A stretch of DNA of 63,855 bases from NCBI GenBank assembly GCA_964445525.1, contig CAYULA010000019.1:1-63855 (forward strand). Direction: 5' to 3'. The translations under genes and the position numbers were made by a program. Positions 42,385 through 51,357 of this stretch are shown here, in pieces. A model generated the notes under the pieces. It searched no databases and was not told the DNA's origin. It saw only the letters and a list, made by a program, of their open reading frames with translations. Each line of letters starts with the position of its first letter. The stretch's first letter is position 1. This DNA comes from Penumbrarchaeum sp964445525. GTDB taxonomy: Archaea > Thermoplasmatota > Penumbrarchaeia > Penumbrarchaeales > Penumbrarchaeaceae.

Positions 42385-43749
42385 AAATTCATCGGAAGAA
42401 CAAAAGAGATCGATCTCCTTTCCAGATCCATATCAAAGAAGCCTTCCTTTGTTGTTCTTTTTGGCAGGAGGAGGGTTGGAAAGACCACCCTGCTGGAAAT
42501 TGTTACCCAAGATCAAGAAAGGTTCTTTTTCACATTCTCCAATTCAAACAACAAAATTCAGATGAATGAGTTCAAGGGTAGCATATCCTCATACCTGGAT
42601 GATACTCTGGTTGCCAAGATCGATGGGGATTGGTATGATCTGTTCGGGTACGTCTTTGATAAGGTCGAACCAGGATCGTTGTTAATTCTCGACGAGTTCA
42701 CCTATGCCGTTAGATCGGATAAGAAGGTAATTTCAGACCTTCAGAGGACCTGGGATCGTATTGGTCTGAAAAAGGACCTGAGAATAGTCCTGTGCGGTTC
42801 GCTTATGGGAATGATGAAGGATGAGGTGCTGTCCCATAATTCACCTCTCTACGGAAGGAGGACAAGAGATATTGAACTGCAGCCTCTCTCATTACGAGAA
42901 TCAATACAATTTTTCGAAGATCCATACCACGGCGCCCTGTCATATATGGTGGTTGGTGGAATGCCACATTACCTTTCCATAGCGGCGGATCATCGTGGTA
43001 TCGAGGAATTGATCCAAAAGGAATTCCTTGACAAGAACGGATATTTTTTCAGAGAAGGGAATTACCTGGTCGCGCAGGATCTCAAGGACCATCGAACCTA
43101 CAATTCCATTCTCAGGGCAATCTCTCTTGGAAACACCAGGTCCAGCCAGATCTCTGATGCCGCGGGGATGGAGAACAGGAAGATCTATCCATATCTCGAT
43201 TCCCTGATGAGGCTTTCATGGATAGAAAAAGAACAGCCACTGGATGGAGACCCAAAAAAGGGGATATACAAATTGAAGGATCCGATGCTTCATCTGTGGT
43301 ATAACCTGACAAACATTATGAGACAGGCAATAGAGCTGGAGATGGCATCCTACAGGAAGGAGATCATTCATCCCGTGCTCGGAAGATTGTTCGAGGACCT
43401 TGTGAGGAAGGTGCTGGTGGAATACGGAACCGAACTGGGACTGAAATTCAACAGGATAGGATCCTGGTGGTGGAAAGAGGATGAGATGGATATTGCAATG
43501 GTGGATGATAATTCAAAAAGGGTTTACACGGTGGAATGCAAATACGGGTGCTTGAACGATCTAGATGTGGGAAGGATATTGAATGATCTGAAATTGAAAT
43601 GGAAGAAAACCTCATGGTCAAAGAAGGGCATGGAAATGATTCCAGTCGTATTCTGTCTGGATTACAATGGTAAAAGAAAGGAGGTTCTGACATTAAGAAG
43701 GGTACTGGAAAAATATCATCATAGAAAACTTGAAAATAGAGACAACTAG
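42382..43749 (+). CDS. AAA ATPase with DUF234-like PD-(D/E)XK C-terminus
   Basis: A 455-residue protein of the COG1672-like archaeal ATPase family. Walker A is FGRRRVGKTTLLE, Walker B LLILDEFTYA, sensor region RIVLCGSLMG. A winged helix lies at about residues 245-300 (SQISDAAGMENRKIYPYLDSL). The C-terminal DUF234-like part contains EMDIAMVDDNSKRVYTVECK, again D-x(n)-ExK of the PD-(D/E)XK nuclease fold. Function not established for the family. The gene begins 68 bases after the GyrI-like gene but has its own TATA box and operator-like palindrome, so it is likely transcribed on its own. Confidence 0.85.
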   Translation: MKFIGRTKEIDLLSRSISKKPSFVVLFGRRRVGKTTLLEIVTQDQERFFFTFSNSNNKIQMNEFKGSISSYLDDTLVAKIDGDWYDLFGYVFDKVEPGSLLILDEFTYAVRSDKKVISDLQRTWDRIGLKKDLRIVLCGSLMGMMKDEVLSHNSPLYGRRTRDIELQPLSLRESIQFFEDPYHGALSYMVVGGMPHYLSIAADHRGIEELIQKEFLDKNGYFFREGNYLVAQDLKDHRTYNSILRAISLGNTRSSQISDAAGMENRKIYPYLDSLMRLSWIEKEQPLDGDPKKGIYKLKDPMLHLWYNLTNIMRQAIELEMASYRKEIIHPVLGRLFEDLVRKVLVEYGTELGLKFNRIGSWWWKEDEMDIAMVDDNSKRVYTVECKYGCLNDLDVGRILNDLKLKWKKTSWSKKGMEMIPVVFCLDYNGKRKEVLTLRRVLEKYHHRKLENRDN

Positions 43750-43929
43750 CAGTATGATTCTCCTTTTCCTTCATCCAGTGATCGAGGAGGTCCTTTCCCT
43801 TGGTGTCGATGTCCGTGAGGTTGTAATCAACACAGTTTCTTTCCTCGGGATATTTCAGATTATTCCTGATGTGATGGAAACAATTTTGAATCAAATTTGC
43901 ATTAAGAGATCGTTACAGGGGGTCTGGAA
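43750..43929. other. Intergenic gap after the third ATPase gene
   Basis: This 180-base stretch has no supported gene. It holds one AGGTCCT word at 43788-43794 and the likely promoter and ribosome site of the exported protein that follows. Confidence 0.4.
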
Positions 43930-44556
43930 TTGGATAAGAAGATTATTGCTGCCATATCTGTTCTGATATTTTTCTCGGTGATGGTTTTACCTTTCTCTAC
44001 CAGCGGAGAGACCGTCATAATTAACAAAAATGGTGAAGGTCTGGGCTGGGGAGAGGAGATCGGATATCTTGCCGGGGGTTTCACCTGCAGGATAACCGTT
44101 ACACACATGGACGAAGTGGTTTCCGTTCAGGTTCATGAAGCCAATTACTACGGGGATTGGGAATGGGATGAACAAGACTATATTCTCCTGCTTCCGGGGG
44201 AGTCTTACACTTACTGGATCAATGCCACCTATCCCTCAACCACCAGGCATATGGTATACATGAGGGTTGTATTCAACGAAAGCCATGTGGAGGACCTCGC
44301 GGATGTGAAAATGGACATCGACATCCAGGTTAAGGATCCCGATGGTGATGAGTTCGACAGGGAGGACCTCCTTGATAAGGACAAGGTGTGGGAAGCCTAC
44401 CTGCAATCAGCCGGAGAGTATGATGATGAAGACTGGATGGATAACCTTCCTGGCTCCGCTGGCATCGCGGCTGGTTGCATCTGCCTTTCCCTATTCATCA
44501 TTATTGTCATCGTCATCGCTGTTGTCTTGATAATAAGAAACAGGAAGAAGAAATAA
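43930..44556 (+). CDS. Exported single-helix membrane protein of unknown function
   Basis: A 208-residue exported protein. Residues 1-26 are a signal peptide (KKIIAAISVLIFFSVMVLPFSTSG). The exported domain is about 150 residues, rich in acidic and aromatic residues (YYGDWEWDEQDYILLLPGESYTYWIN), with Ig-like strands. A C-terminal helix, ICLSLFIIIVIVIAVVLII, and basic tail anchor it. It starts with TTG; GGGGG lies about seven bases upstream. No family recognised. It ends 20 bases before the convergent GNAT gene. Confidence 0.65.
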   Translation: MDKKIIAAISVLIFFSVMVLPFSTSGETVIINKNGEGLGWGEEIGYLAGGFTCRITVTHMDEVVSVQVHEANYYGDWEWDEQDYILLLPGESYTYWINATYPSTTRHMVYMRVVFNESHVEDLADVKMDIDIQVKDPDGDEFDREDLLDKDKVWEAYLQSAGEYDDEDWMDNLPGSAGIAAGCICLSLFIIIVIVIAVVLIIRNRKKK

Positions 44557-44576
44557 TCCGGGAATTAGAATTTTGG

Positions 44577-45344
44577 TCAATCAAGGAGTTCCTCAAGCAT
44601 CTTCTGGAACTTTTTCATGGTGGTGACCTCATGCGTTATCAGGTCCTCGTCGAGAAATACCGAGAAGTTTCCCCAGGGCGTGGGGAGATCCTTTGCCTCT
44701 TCCTTTGAATTGATCTTGACCTTTTTTACCGGTACGTCGAATTTGGATGCCGCTTCGATCATAATATCGGTGTATTCCTCGTTGAACGGACACATGTCGC
44801 TGTAGAAGAAAGTGAGGCCCTTGCCTCCTTCCAGTTTTGCCTTTTTCGCCTTATCCGTGAATCGGGGAGTTTCAGCATCATCATCGAATTTCTTCACCAT
44901 CAATTGATAGTATGGTGGCACGAAATCACATTCGACAAATCCCATTTTCTCGTAGTACTCTTTCTCCATCATGAATCCCTTTTTCTTCGGGGAAGCTATG
45001 GCAACGATTCCTTTCCTTCCCTTGCTGTCTTTTTCAAGTTCCTCCATCAGCTTCCTGGAGAGTCCCTGTCCCTTGTATCGACCGGATACCCAGAGGCACT
45101 GAATGAAATTGTATCCGTCAGCTTCTATGGGGAACCATGCATTCTCTGCAAAATCGTATTCTATGAAGACCTTCCCGCGAATATTGAACTTCTTAAAGGT
45201 GTGGCCGTCCTTGAACCTCTTCTTCAGCCATTCCTTCTTTGCCTCTGCCCTTCTCTTGTTCTTCCTGTCGTTACCGATGGCACAGCAGATGTGTTCGGTA
45301 TCGATGTTGTCCTCGTTGACTTCGATAATTTCAAGATCATCCAT
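44577..45344 (-). CDS. GNAT acetyltransferase with YoaP C-terminal domain
   Basis: A 255-residue two-domain protein. Residues 1-150 are a GNAT N-acetyltransferase fold with the acetyl-CoA loop in VSGRYKGQGLSRKLMEEL and the later strand FMMEKEYYEKMGFVECDF. Residues 165-255 are a YoaP-like domain resembling a thioredoxin fold, with GLTFFYSDMCPFNEEYTD (a single Cys-Pro at the active-site position, no CxxC). Fusions of this type are known and of uncertain function; acetylation of a small molecule or peptide is likely. It converges on the exported protein gene. Confidence 0.87.
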   Translation of the reverse strand: MDDLEIIEVNEDNIDTEHICCAIGNDRKNKRRAEAKKEWLKKRFKDGHTFKKFNIRGKVFIEYDFAENAWFPIEADGYNFIQCLWVSGRYKGQGLSRKLMEELEKDSKGRKGIVAIASPKKKGFMMEKEYYEKMGFVECDFVPPYYQLMVKKFDDDAETPRFTDKAKKAKLEGGKGLTFFYSDMCPFNEEYTDIMIEAASKFDVPVKKVKINSKEEAKDLPTPWGNFSVFLDEDLITHEVTTMKKFQKMLEELLD

Positions 45345-45420
45345 AATATCACAACATCTTATGTATAGCTGAATACTTAAAACAGGTCAGTTTCACACGG
45401 GTCAGACTTGAGAAATGTTC

Positions 45421-47046
45421 CTAAACGATCCTCTCTTCCATGAAGGATCCCACGAGATGGATATTGTTCTCCTTTACAATATATTCCACCCAGTCCCTGG
45501 TCATTATGTTCTGGGAGAATCCCTTCATCCTGCACATGTTCTTCATCTCCTGCTCCCTGAACTCCATTATCCCGTCCATGAGGTATTCAACGGAATTCAC
45601 AACAGATTCCGAGTGTACCCCCGCCGCCATGTCCAGGATATTGGTGAACCTGTAGCTCTTGGACCTGGCAATCAGTACCTGAAGGAACTTCATGAGGTCG
45701 TTCTGATCCACCTGGGAGATCAACGGTGAAAGTGAATTTATGATCATCATTCCCCCGTGATAGGTCTTTACGAGCTCCTCAAGGGCGAATACAAGGTCCC
45801 CCTGGAACCTCTGGAAATCCTCCCGGTCCTCTATGTTAAAGATCCTGTGCCCCTCCCTGAGGACCTTGTCGTCCTTGAATTTTGAGAACAGATCATACAT
45901 CCTTATCATTCCCCGGTGATTGTACTCCTTGAAATCCGGGACTCTCTTGATGATGGACCTCATCACCTCTTTCATTGCCCTGTTGGTTGATACGTAGATG
46001 ACTGGAACTCCCTTCTTCAGAGATGAAGCCAAGAGCTGTTCAAGAAGGACCTCTTTTCCGCAGAAGGGAGGACCTTCAACGAGAACGGTATCTCCCATCT
46101 TCAGACCTCCTCCAAGGAGCTGATCGAGTCTTGGGGAGCCAGAATCGATGAAGCTGACATTTCTCGCATCCTTTACCGAGGTTTTAACGGATGTCGTCTT
46201 GACCTTCATTTTCTGGAGGTAGAACTGCGCTTCCTTGTTGTTCGGATCATCCTCCAAAACACCATTGTAAAGCTCTCTTGCAGTGTCTATATCGCCCTTT
46301 TTGTAGGCTGTTTTTGCCATGTCCAGGAATTTTCTCATTGGAGATGCATCCGCCTCCTCTCCGGAAACCTTTTTCCCGCAGACAGGACAGGCTGTCTTTC
46401 CACTTGCGGGGTCCAGTCTGATGAGGGACCTGCAGTGAAAGCATCTCTTCATTATCTTCTTGGTTTCCGCCTCCTTTTTGGAAAGATCGAACGCCTGGTC
46501 CAGAGGTCTTCCTCCCCCTCTGACGGAATGTCTGAGGGTTATCATTTCGGGGGGTTTGGGCGGAGGTGAGATATCCTCCTTTGGTTTCTCAACTTCCTTT
46601 GTTGCCAGGTCAGCTTCCTCCTTCCTGAAGTATTGCATAGGTTCGGAGAGGACCTCGCCCTGGATGACCTCGTCCTCATCCTCGATCTCCTCTACTTCCA
46701 TGATCTCCTCTTCTTCCTTTTCCATCAGTTCAATGGCTTCTTCGATCTGGTCTGGTTTTCTCTCATTGATTATCCAGTCGAAGGTATCATCATCAACCTT
46801 CAGTCTCTCTTTCAAAACCTGGAGTATTGCCATCTCGTCGTTTGTTATCACGCCGTCCTCCCAGGCCTGATCAACCGCATCCTTTAGCATATTGGAAAGC
46901 GTATCCTTGGAGAAGACGGCTTCGGACTCCATAGGACCTATATCTTCCCATTCCACCGCATCCCAGACTTCCTCGTCATCCTCGAAATCCTCATCATCCT
47001 CCTCGACCAGGAGCTCGACTTTTTTACCGTGTCGGGACAATACCAT
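45421..47046 (-). CDS. KaiC-like ATPase with TerB-like and zinc-ribbon N-terminus
   Basis: A 541-residue soluble protein with several parts. Residues 45-95 are a helical TerB-like unit (AVDQAWEDGVITNDEMAIL). An acidic linker follows. Residues 202-223 form a zinc ribbon (CFHC...CPVC), and 240-275 a TPR-like helix pair (GDIDTARELYNGVLEDDPNN). The C-terminal 240 residues are a RecA/KaiC-type ATPase (RLDQLLGGGLKMGDTVLVEG). Its Walker A reads GPPFCGKEV: the usual Ser/Thr after Lys331 is Glu332, so ATP hydrolysis may be impaired. Such KaiC-like proteins act in archaeal regulation and motility, but the target here is unknown. It sits just after the XPD-like helicase on the same strand. Confidence 0.8.
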   Translation of the reverse strand: MVLSRHGKKVELLVEEDDEDFEDDEEVWDAVEWEDIGPMESEAVFSKDTLSNMLKDAVDQAWEDGVITNDEMAILQVLKERLKVDDDTFDWIINERKPDQIEEAIELMEKEEEEIMEVEEIEDEDEVIQGEVLSEPMQYFRKEEADLATKEVEKPKEDISPPPKPPEMITLRHSVRGGGRPLDQAFDLSKKEAETKKIMKRCFHCRSLIRLDPASGKTACPVCGKKVSGEEADASPMRKFLDMAKTAYKKGDIDTARELYNGVLEDDPNNKEAQFYLQKMKVKTTSVKTSVKDARNVSFIDSGSPRLDQLLGGGLKMGDTVLVEGPPFCGKEVLLEQLLASSLKKGVPVIYVSTNRAMKEVMRSIIKRVPDFKEYNHRGMIRMYDLFSKFKDDKVLREGHRIFNIEDREDFQRFQGDLVFALEELVKTYHGGMMIINSLSPLISQVDQNDLMKFLQVLIARSKSYRFTNILDMAAGVHSESVVNSVEYLMDGIMEFREQEMKNMCRMKGFSQNIMTRDWVEYIVKENNIHLVGSFMEERIV

Positions 47047-47092
47047 GCACTTCCACTGATGCTGAGTTCAATCCTTCCGGAATGATTCACGG

Positions 47093-49213
47093 TCATTTCA
47101 AATAAAGTTTACCTTCAAAGAATCCCGAAAGTTCACTCAGGTCCTCGCTGGCAGCTTCCATGTCCGGGACCTCCGTTGAAAAATGCTTTGCCCTTTTGTC
47201 AAGGATAATGGCCGCCCCCCTCTCCTTTTCCGACCTTATCATCCTCCCAACTGCCTGCATCAATCTTCTGGCGGCGGGAGCATGTACCGTGTATTCCCAT
47301 CCCTTTCCGAATTTGATATCGTAAAAGGCCGATAATGCTCTCTGTCTTGCATTGGGCTTGGGGTAGGGGATACCGACAATCATCACGGCTTCCAGGCTCT
47401 TTCCGGGGAAGTCCATACCTTCCGACAGTCTTCCCCCAAGCACCGAAACCAGCACCCCGCCTCTGCTTTCTTTGAACCTGGAAGCCAGGTCCATGACATC
47501 CCCCTGGGAGGAACCTCTCTTTTCAATGAAGAATTCTCTCCCGGTCTCGAGATATGCGGGAAGAGTGGAGCCGTCCTCGAGTTCCTGATTTCCCAGTACC
47601 CCGCCCATCAGGTCGAATGAGGGAAAGAATATCGCCGTATTCCTGCCTTTGGTCGATGATAGAACCTGTTCGATCCTTTCCCGAAACCTCAGCTTGATCT
47701 CGGGATCATTTTGAAGGACCTCGTAATTGGTTGTAAGGTCCTGATCGAAGAGTATCAATCTATTGTTCGGGGGAAAGGGAGGAGGGAGTTTGATCAATGG
47801 TGCATCCTCGGGGAGCCCGATCGTGTCCCTGTATTCGTTCAGGGGGGAAAGAGTTCCGGAGAGGTGGATCGAACCATGGGCCTCCAGTAATTTCGAAGTG
47901 ATCATAGAAGCATCCATTGCATGTGCCTCGAGCGAGAGATCTCCCCTCCTGCTTTTATTGATAAGCGGGGAGAACGATTCGAACTCCAGTTCCTGCCAGG
48001 TCTTGTAGAACAAAGCCACCTTGTGAATATATGACCTCGGAAGCTTCCCCATTGCCTTCTTCTGATCCTGAATGGCCTGCCCGTGGTGGAGCATCTCGGA
48101 AGCCATTGAGTCTATCCTGGATGAATTTGTTTTAAACAACATCATCATGGCTTCCGAAAATGCTGAAGGGGGAACAAGACCGTCCTCATCGATAAGGTAT
48201 TCCTCGGCGATATCAGTGAGGGCCTGGAGGCACATCTCGAGAAAATTCCTGATGGTGAAGGGTTTTCCTATCCTGTGATCCCCCATTGCCTCCACCTCGG
48301 CAAGGGCCAATCTCAGTGTATTGGTGGACAGGCTTATCGAGGAGAGCTCCCTGGAAAATTGCGCCAGATTATGCGCTTCATCCACTACAATGATGAGGTC
48401 CTCAATCCCGCAGTCCATCCATTCCAGGAGCCTTCTACGAATAAAGGGTGACAAGAAGTATATGTAGGGTGCAGTGACGAGAACCGCCTGAGGAAGAACG
48501 GCCTTGGTAACCTCATACGGACAGATTCCCATTCTCATGCATTCAGAAAAGAGCTCTTCTGCGGTAGGACAGACCTCGCCCAGCCATCTTCTAGCCTCAA
48601 TTCCGTCATCCAGAAGATAGGCCGAGAAGAATCTGCATTCCTTTCCTCCCGTGGGTTTGCCCATCATCTTGGATGTGGTGTTCCTTTTTCTCTCGGAACA
48701 CATCTTGGAGAGCTCCTCTGGGGTTCCCGTTATGAACTCCGCTTCCTCATCCGTTAGGGGGCAAAGATTATTTCTACCCTGGATGGCCACGCTGATACCC
48801 CTCTCGGGACCTCCTTCCCAGAGCCCCCCCTCCTCCAATTCACCCTCCTCTTGTTTCTCACCCCTCATTTCCCTGTTCAACTCCTCCATGACCTCATCCA
48901 CTACATCCGTGCTCTCTTCCTTTTTCCCATCCACCTCAATTCTTCCTATTTCGGATGACTCTCTTATCCTTCTGAATTCCTCCACCACCTGCTTTTGCTG
49001 GGAATTTGTCCTTGTTAGATAAAGGACCCTCTTTCCATGTCTGTAGGCAAAAGAAAGAGAGGGTGCAAGTGCCGATACGGTCTTTCCCGAACCTGTTCCG
49101 GCCTCTATCACAACATGGTCTCCGTCCAGCAGGGCTCTTTCAATGGATTCCACTATCCTCTTCTGAATAGGTCTGATCTCGTATGGGAAAAGATCCATTG
49201 CCCCGTCTGCCAT
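47093..49213 (-). CDS. XPD/Rad3-family iron-sulfur helicase
   Basis: A 706-residue superfamily 2 DNA helicase of the XPD/DinG group, moving 5' to 3' and used in DNA repair. Motif I is VIEAGTGSGKTVSAL, motif II VVDEAHNLA (DEAH), and late motifs include SVLGGRLSEGMDFPGKSL and ARRLMQAVGRMIRSEKERGA. Four cysteines fit the 4Fe-4S site between motifs I and II: LCPLT, KMCSE, ECRFF and GICPYE. A long acidic insert, about residues 110-150 (EEGELEEGGLWEGG), lies before the first cluster cysteine. Length is usual for the family. It precedes the KaiC-like gene with a 46-base gap. Confidence 0.93.
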   Translation of the reverse strand: MADGAMDLFPYEIRPIQKRIVESIERALLDGDHVVIEAGTGSGKTVSALAPSLSFAYRHGKRVLYLTRTNSQQKQVVEEFRRIRESSEIGRIEVDGKKEESTDVVDEVMEELNREMRGEKQEEGELEEGGLWEGGPERGISVAIQGRNNLCPLTDEEAEFITGTPEELSKMCSERKRNTTSKMMGKPTGGKECRFFSAYLLDDGIEARRWLGEVCPTAEELFSECMRMGICPYEVTKAVLPQAVLVTAPYIYFLSPFIRRRLLEWMDCGIEDLIIVVDEAHNLAQFSRELSSISLSTNTLRLALAEVEAMGDHRIGKPFTIRNFLEMCLQALTDIAEEYLIDEDGLVPPSAFSEAMMMLFKTNSSRIDSMASEMLHHGQAIQDQKKAMGKLPRSYIHKVALFYKTWQELEFESFSPLINKSRRGDLSLEAHAMDASMITSKLLEAHGSIHLSGTLSPLNEYRDTIGLPEDAPLIKLPPPFPPNNRLILFDQDLTTNYEVLQNDPEIKLRFRERIEQVLSSTKGRNTAIFFPSFDLMGGVLGNQELEDGSTLPAYLETGREFFIEKRGSSQGDVMDLASRFKESRGGVLVSVLGGRLSEGMDFPGKSLEAVMIVGIPYPKPNARQRALSAFYDIKFGKGWEYTVHAPAARRLMQAVGRMIRSEKERGAAIILDKRAKHFSTEVPDMEAASEDLSELSGFFEGKLYLK

Positions 49214-49313
49214 GGAAACATTTGATCCTCTTCTGATTTAATAGATGACAGGAGGGGGAGTAGGGTGAAAGATTCATTTACGAGTTCCAGCAATCCAGTT
49301 CCGAGGCCCCCAC

Positions 49314-49685
49314 ATGAGAATGAAGGTAATCTGCGGTGACCCCGACTGCAGGGAGGAATTCTTCGTCGACAGCAAGGATCGGATTTGGGTCTGTCCCAAC
49401 TGCTCGAGGGAAATCGAGAACAAACATTATCCTTTCCTGACAGCAAGGTTCATGCAGGCCAGGATCGACAAGGAATCGGCTGACTGGAAGAAGAGATTGT
49501 CGGAACTCATTGAAGAGGCGAGGAAGGAGATCTCGGAAAGATCCGACGGAGACGGTATGGATCTCTCTTTCCTTGACGAGATGGAATCAAAATTGAATCT
49601 CGATCTAAAAAACGACGAATACAGAAGATTGCACGACAGGCTGATGGAAAAGGCCAGGAAGATCGTAATAGAATTGGAAGGATGA
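49314..49685 (+). CDS. Small zinc-ribbon protein
   Basis: A 123-residue soluble protein. The N-terminal 45 residues form a zinc ribbon with CGDPDC and CPNC pairs (residues about 7-12 and 27-30). The rest is helical and charged (WKKRLSELIEEARKEISER, EYRRLHDRLMEKARKIVIELEG), likely a coiled coil. It could bind RNA, DNA or a protein partner; no family was recognised. The start is ATG at 49314, with a second in-frame ATG at 49320. It is divergent from the helicase gene and converges on a small gene with four bases between the stops. Confidence 0.7.
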   Translation: MRMKVICGDPDCREEFFVDSKDRIWVCPNCSREIENKHYPFLTARFMQARIDKESADWKKRLSELIEEARKEISERSDGDGMDLSFLDEMESKLNLDLKNDEYRRLHDRLMEKARKIVIELEG

Positions 49686-49689
49686 TGCT

Positions 49690-49944
49690 TCAGGTGCTCT
49701 TGATCCTTTTTTCAGCCTCCGGAGTTATCAAGCTGGAGTCTCCGACCGCTCCTCCCTTGGAGAGGTCCGGAGGTTGCTGGACGGATGGAGGGGAGGAAGG
49801 AACGGAACCTTCGTTCGTATAGCCGATATATTCCTGTATCTCCCTCTCGAACTCATCGATCTCTTCATCGATTAGCTCCATCTGATGTACCTTCTGTTCC
49901 TCTTTGGAACTGCGATTGAAGAACCTCTTCAAGGAATCGAACAC
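49690..49944 (-). CDS. Small charged protein of unknown function
   Basis: An 84-residue protein. The start GTG at 49944 follows GGGGG with a seven-base gap; an in-frame GTG at 49986 is the alternative. The N-terminus is basic (FDSLKRFFNRSSKEEQK), the middle is a short acidic helix (MELIDEEIDEFEREIQEYIGY), and the C-terminus is Pro/Ser-rich and probably disordered. No known family. A TATA-like AATATATAG is upstream on the minus strand. It ends against the convergent zinc-ribbon gene. Confidence 0.5.
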   Translation of the reverse strand: MFDSLKRFFNRSSKEEQKVHQMELIDEEIDEFEREIQEYIGYTNEGSVPSSPPSVQQPPDLSKGGAVGDSSLITPEAEKRIKST

Positions 49945-50037
49945 TTTTCGGCCCCCTTTTAATGTAGGGGTATATCTGTCTGGCACCTATATATTCCTTT
50001 TTAACATTCAGGCATCCTGGCTGTTGAAAATCCGGTA

Positions 50038-51195
50038 TCATGTTACGATCTCGTGAAGTCTTTCTTCCTCCACGCCTTTCCTGACTTCCATTGCCAGCCT
50101 CCTTCCAGTGGACATTGGCTTTCTCCAGAGTGCATTTCCGTAGGGGTGGCCCGCCCACATATGCACGTTGGTTCCTCCTCCGATTCTTGGGGCTACGTCA
50201 TAGATGTAAAAGTTCAGGTCCTTGTCCACACAGGTCTGGAGGCAGAAAGGTCCTATGATTCCCGGATCATAGTGTTTTTTGGAAGCCTCAACAAATTTTT
50301 CCGCCATTTTGAATACCTTTTCAAGAAGCGATTCCCTGAGTGTGGCTGAGTTGTGTCCGCAAACCGTGTATTCGGGCATGATCTGATCATCATTCAATGA
50401 CATCTGCTGGGGTGCGGGAAGCCTTACATGACCATCCAGTGATGTCTCGAACCTCCAGTCAACCCCGAGAAGCTCTATCTTGGACATCTTCTCCTCCAGG
50501 GGAGAATAGAAGAAATCGAAATTGAATACCGGACCGATCACGTATCTCTCGATCCTGGCATTTTTCAATGTTTCCTCGTCTATGACATCCTGTTTCAGGA
50601 GCATTTCCGATTTCTCCTTGAATTCCTCATATGAGGAGCATGAGAAAAATCCCCTTTCCAGTTTCTTCTGTTTATGATGGAGCTTGACTATCGTCAATTG
50701 ATCTATCTTTGCGGGGTCCTTTATCTTCTCCGGGAAGGGAAGGCCAGCCTTTTCCAGAAGCCAGTAATAACTCTGCTGTTCATCCCTCTCCTCGCTTCTG
50801 AGCATGTTCCGCGAACCCACCATAGGAACCCTGAACTCATCCTCTATCCTCTCGATATCCACATACGATGTGAAAGACCTGTTGGGTATGAAAAGAACCG
50901 AATTTTCCCTTAACCATGACTGCCACTTCCCCTCCATTATATCCCTGAACTTCTCAAGTATAACGGGTTCGTCCACCATTCCCCTCAAGATATTGCCATC
51001 CCGATCCCTGCTGGCCCTGAAGTAATGGGAGTATGTTTTCTCTCTTCCCTTCTGGCAGAATGCCACAGTTCTGAAACCTTCCTCCACTGCACCGTCACAC
51101 GTATCGAGGGCCGAATGGGACGCGATCATTCCCAGTTTGACCTTCTCGTTATTGTAATCAGCAACAATGTCCTTGACCGAATTTCTATCCAACAT
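50038..51195 (-). CDS. purP: PurP, formate-dependent AICAR-to-FAICAR ligase
   Basis: A 385-residue enzyme of the ATP-grasp superfamily. It makes 5-formaminoimidazole-4-carboxamide ribotide from AICAR, formate and ATP, the penultimate step of archaeal purine synthesis. Landmarks are KLGMIASHSALDTCDGAVEEG at the start, VGSRNMLRSEERDEQQSYYWLL, TIVKLHHKQKKLERGFF (ATP-binding lysines) and YDVAPRIGGGTNVHMWAGHPYGNALW near the end. Length fits archaeal PurP. No other purine genes are near. A GGAGAGGG ribosome site precedes the ATG, which faces the divergent giant TSP3 gene. Confidence 0.96.
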   Translation of the reverse strand: MLDRNSVKDIVADYNNEKVKLGMIASHSALDTCDGAVEEGFRTVAFCQKGREKTYSHYFRASRDRDGNILRGMVDEPVILEKFRDIMEGKWQSWLRENSVLFIPNRSFTSYVDIERIEDEFRVPMVGSRNMLRSEERDEQQSYYWLLEKAGLPFPEKIKDPAKIDQLTIVKLHHKQKKLERGFFSCSSYEEFKEKSEMLLKQDVIDEETLKNARIERYVIGPVFNFDFFYSPLEEKMSKIELLGVDWRFETSLDGHVRLPAPQQMSLNDDQIMPEYTVCGHNSATLRESLLEKVFKMAEKFVEASKKHYDPGIIGPFCLQTCVDKDLNFYIYDVAPRIGGGTNVHMWAGHPYGNALWRKPMSTGRRLAMEVRKGVEEERLHEIVT

Positions 51196-51357
51196 AGAGG
51201 CCCTCTCCTCTGGATTGGAGGCATCGATTTAACCTTTTTCCTCGGCTGCCGTACAGGAAACGATATATAATATTCATGAGTGAAAACATATAGTAACATT
51301 GAGTTTGTACCACTGGACTTGATCCTGCATGTCTTTCCTGATCGAGGAGGTAAGGAT

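Noticed and set aside
43448..43894. 148-residue leftward reading frame
   Set aside because: It lies mostly antisense to the third ATPase gene and has no family-like motifs; treated as a shadow frame.
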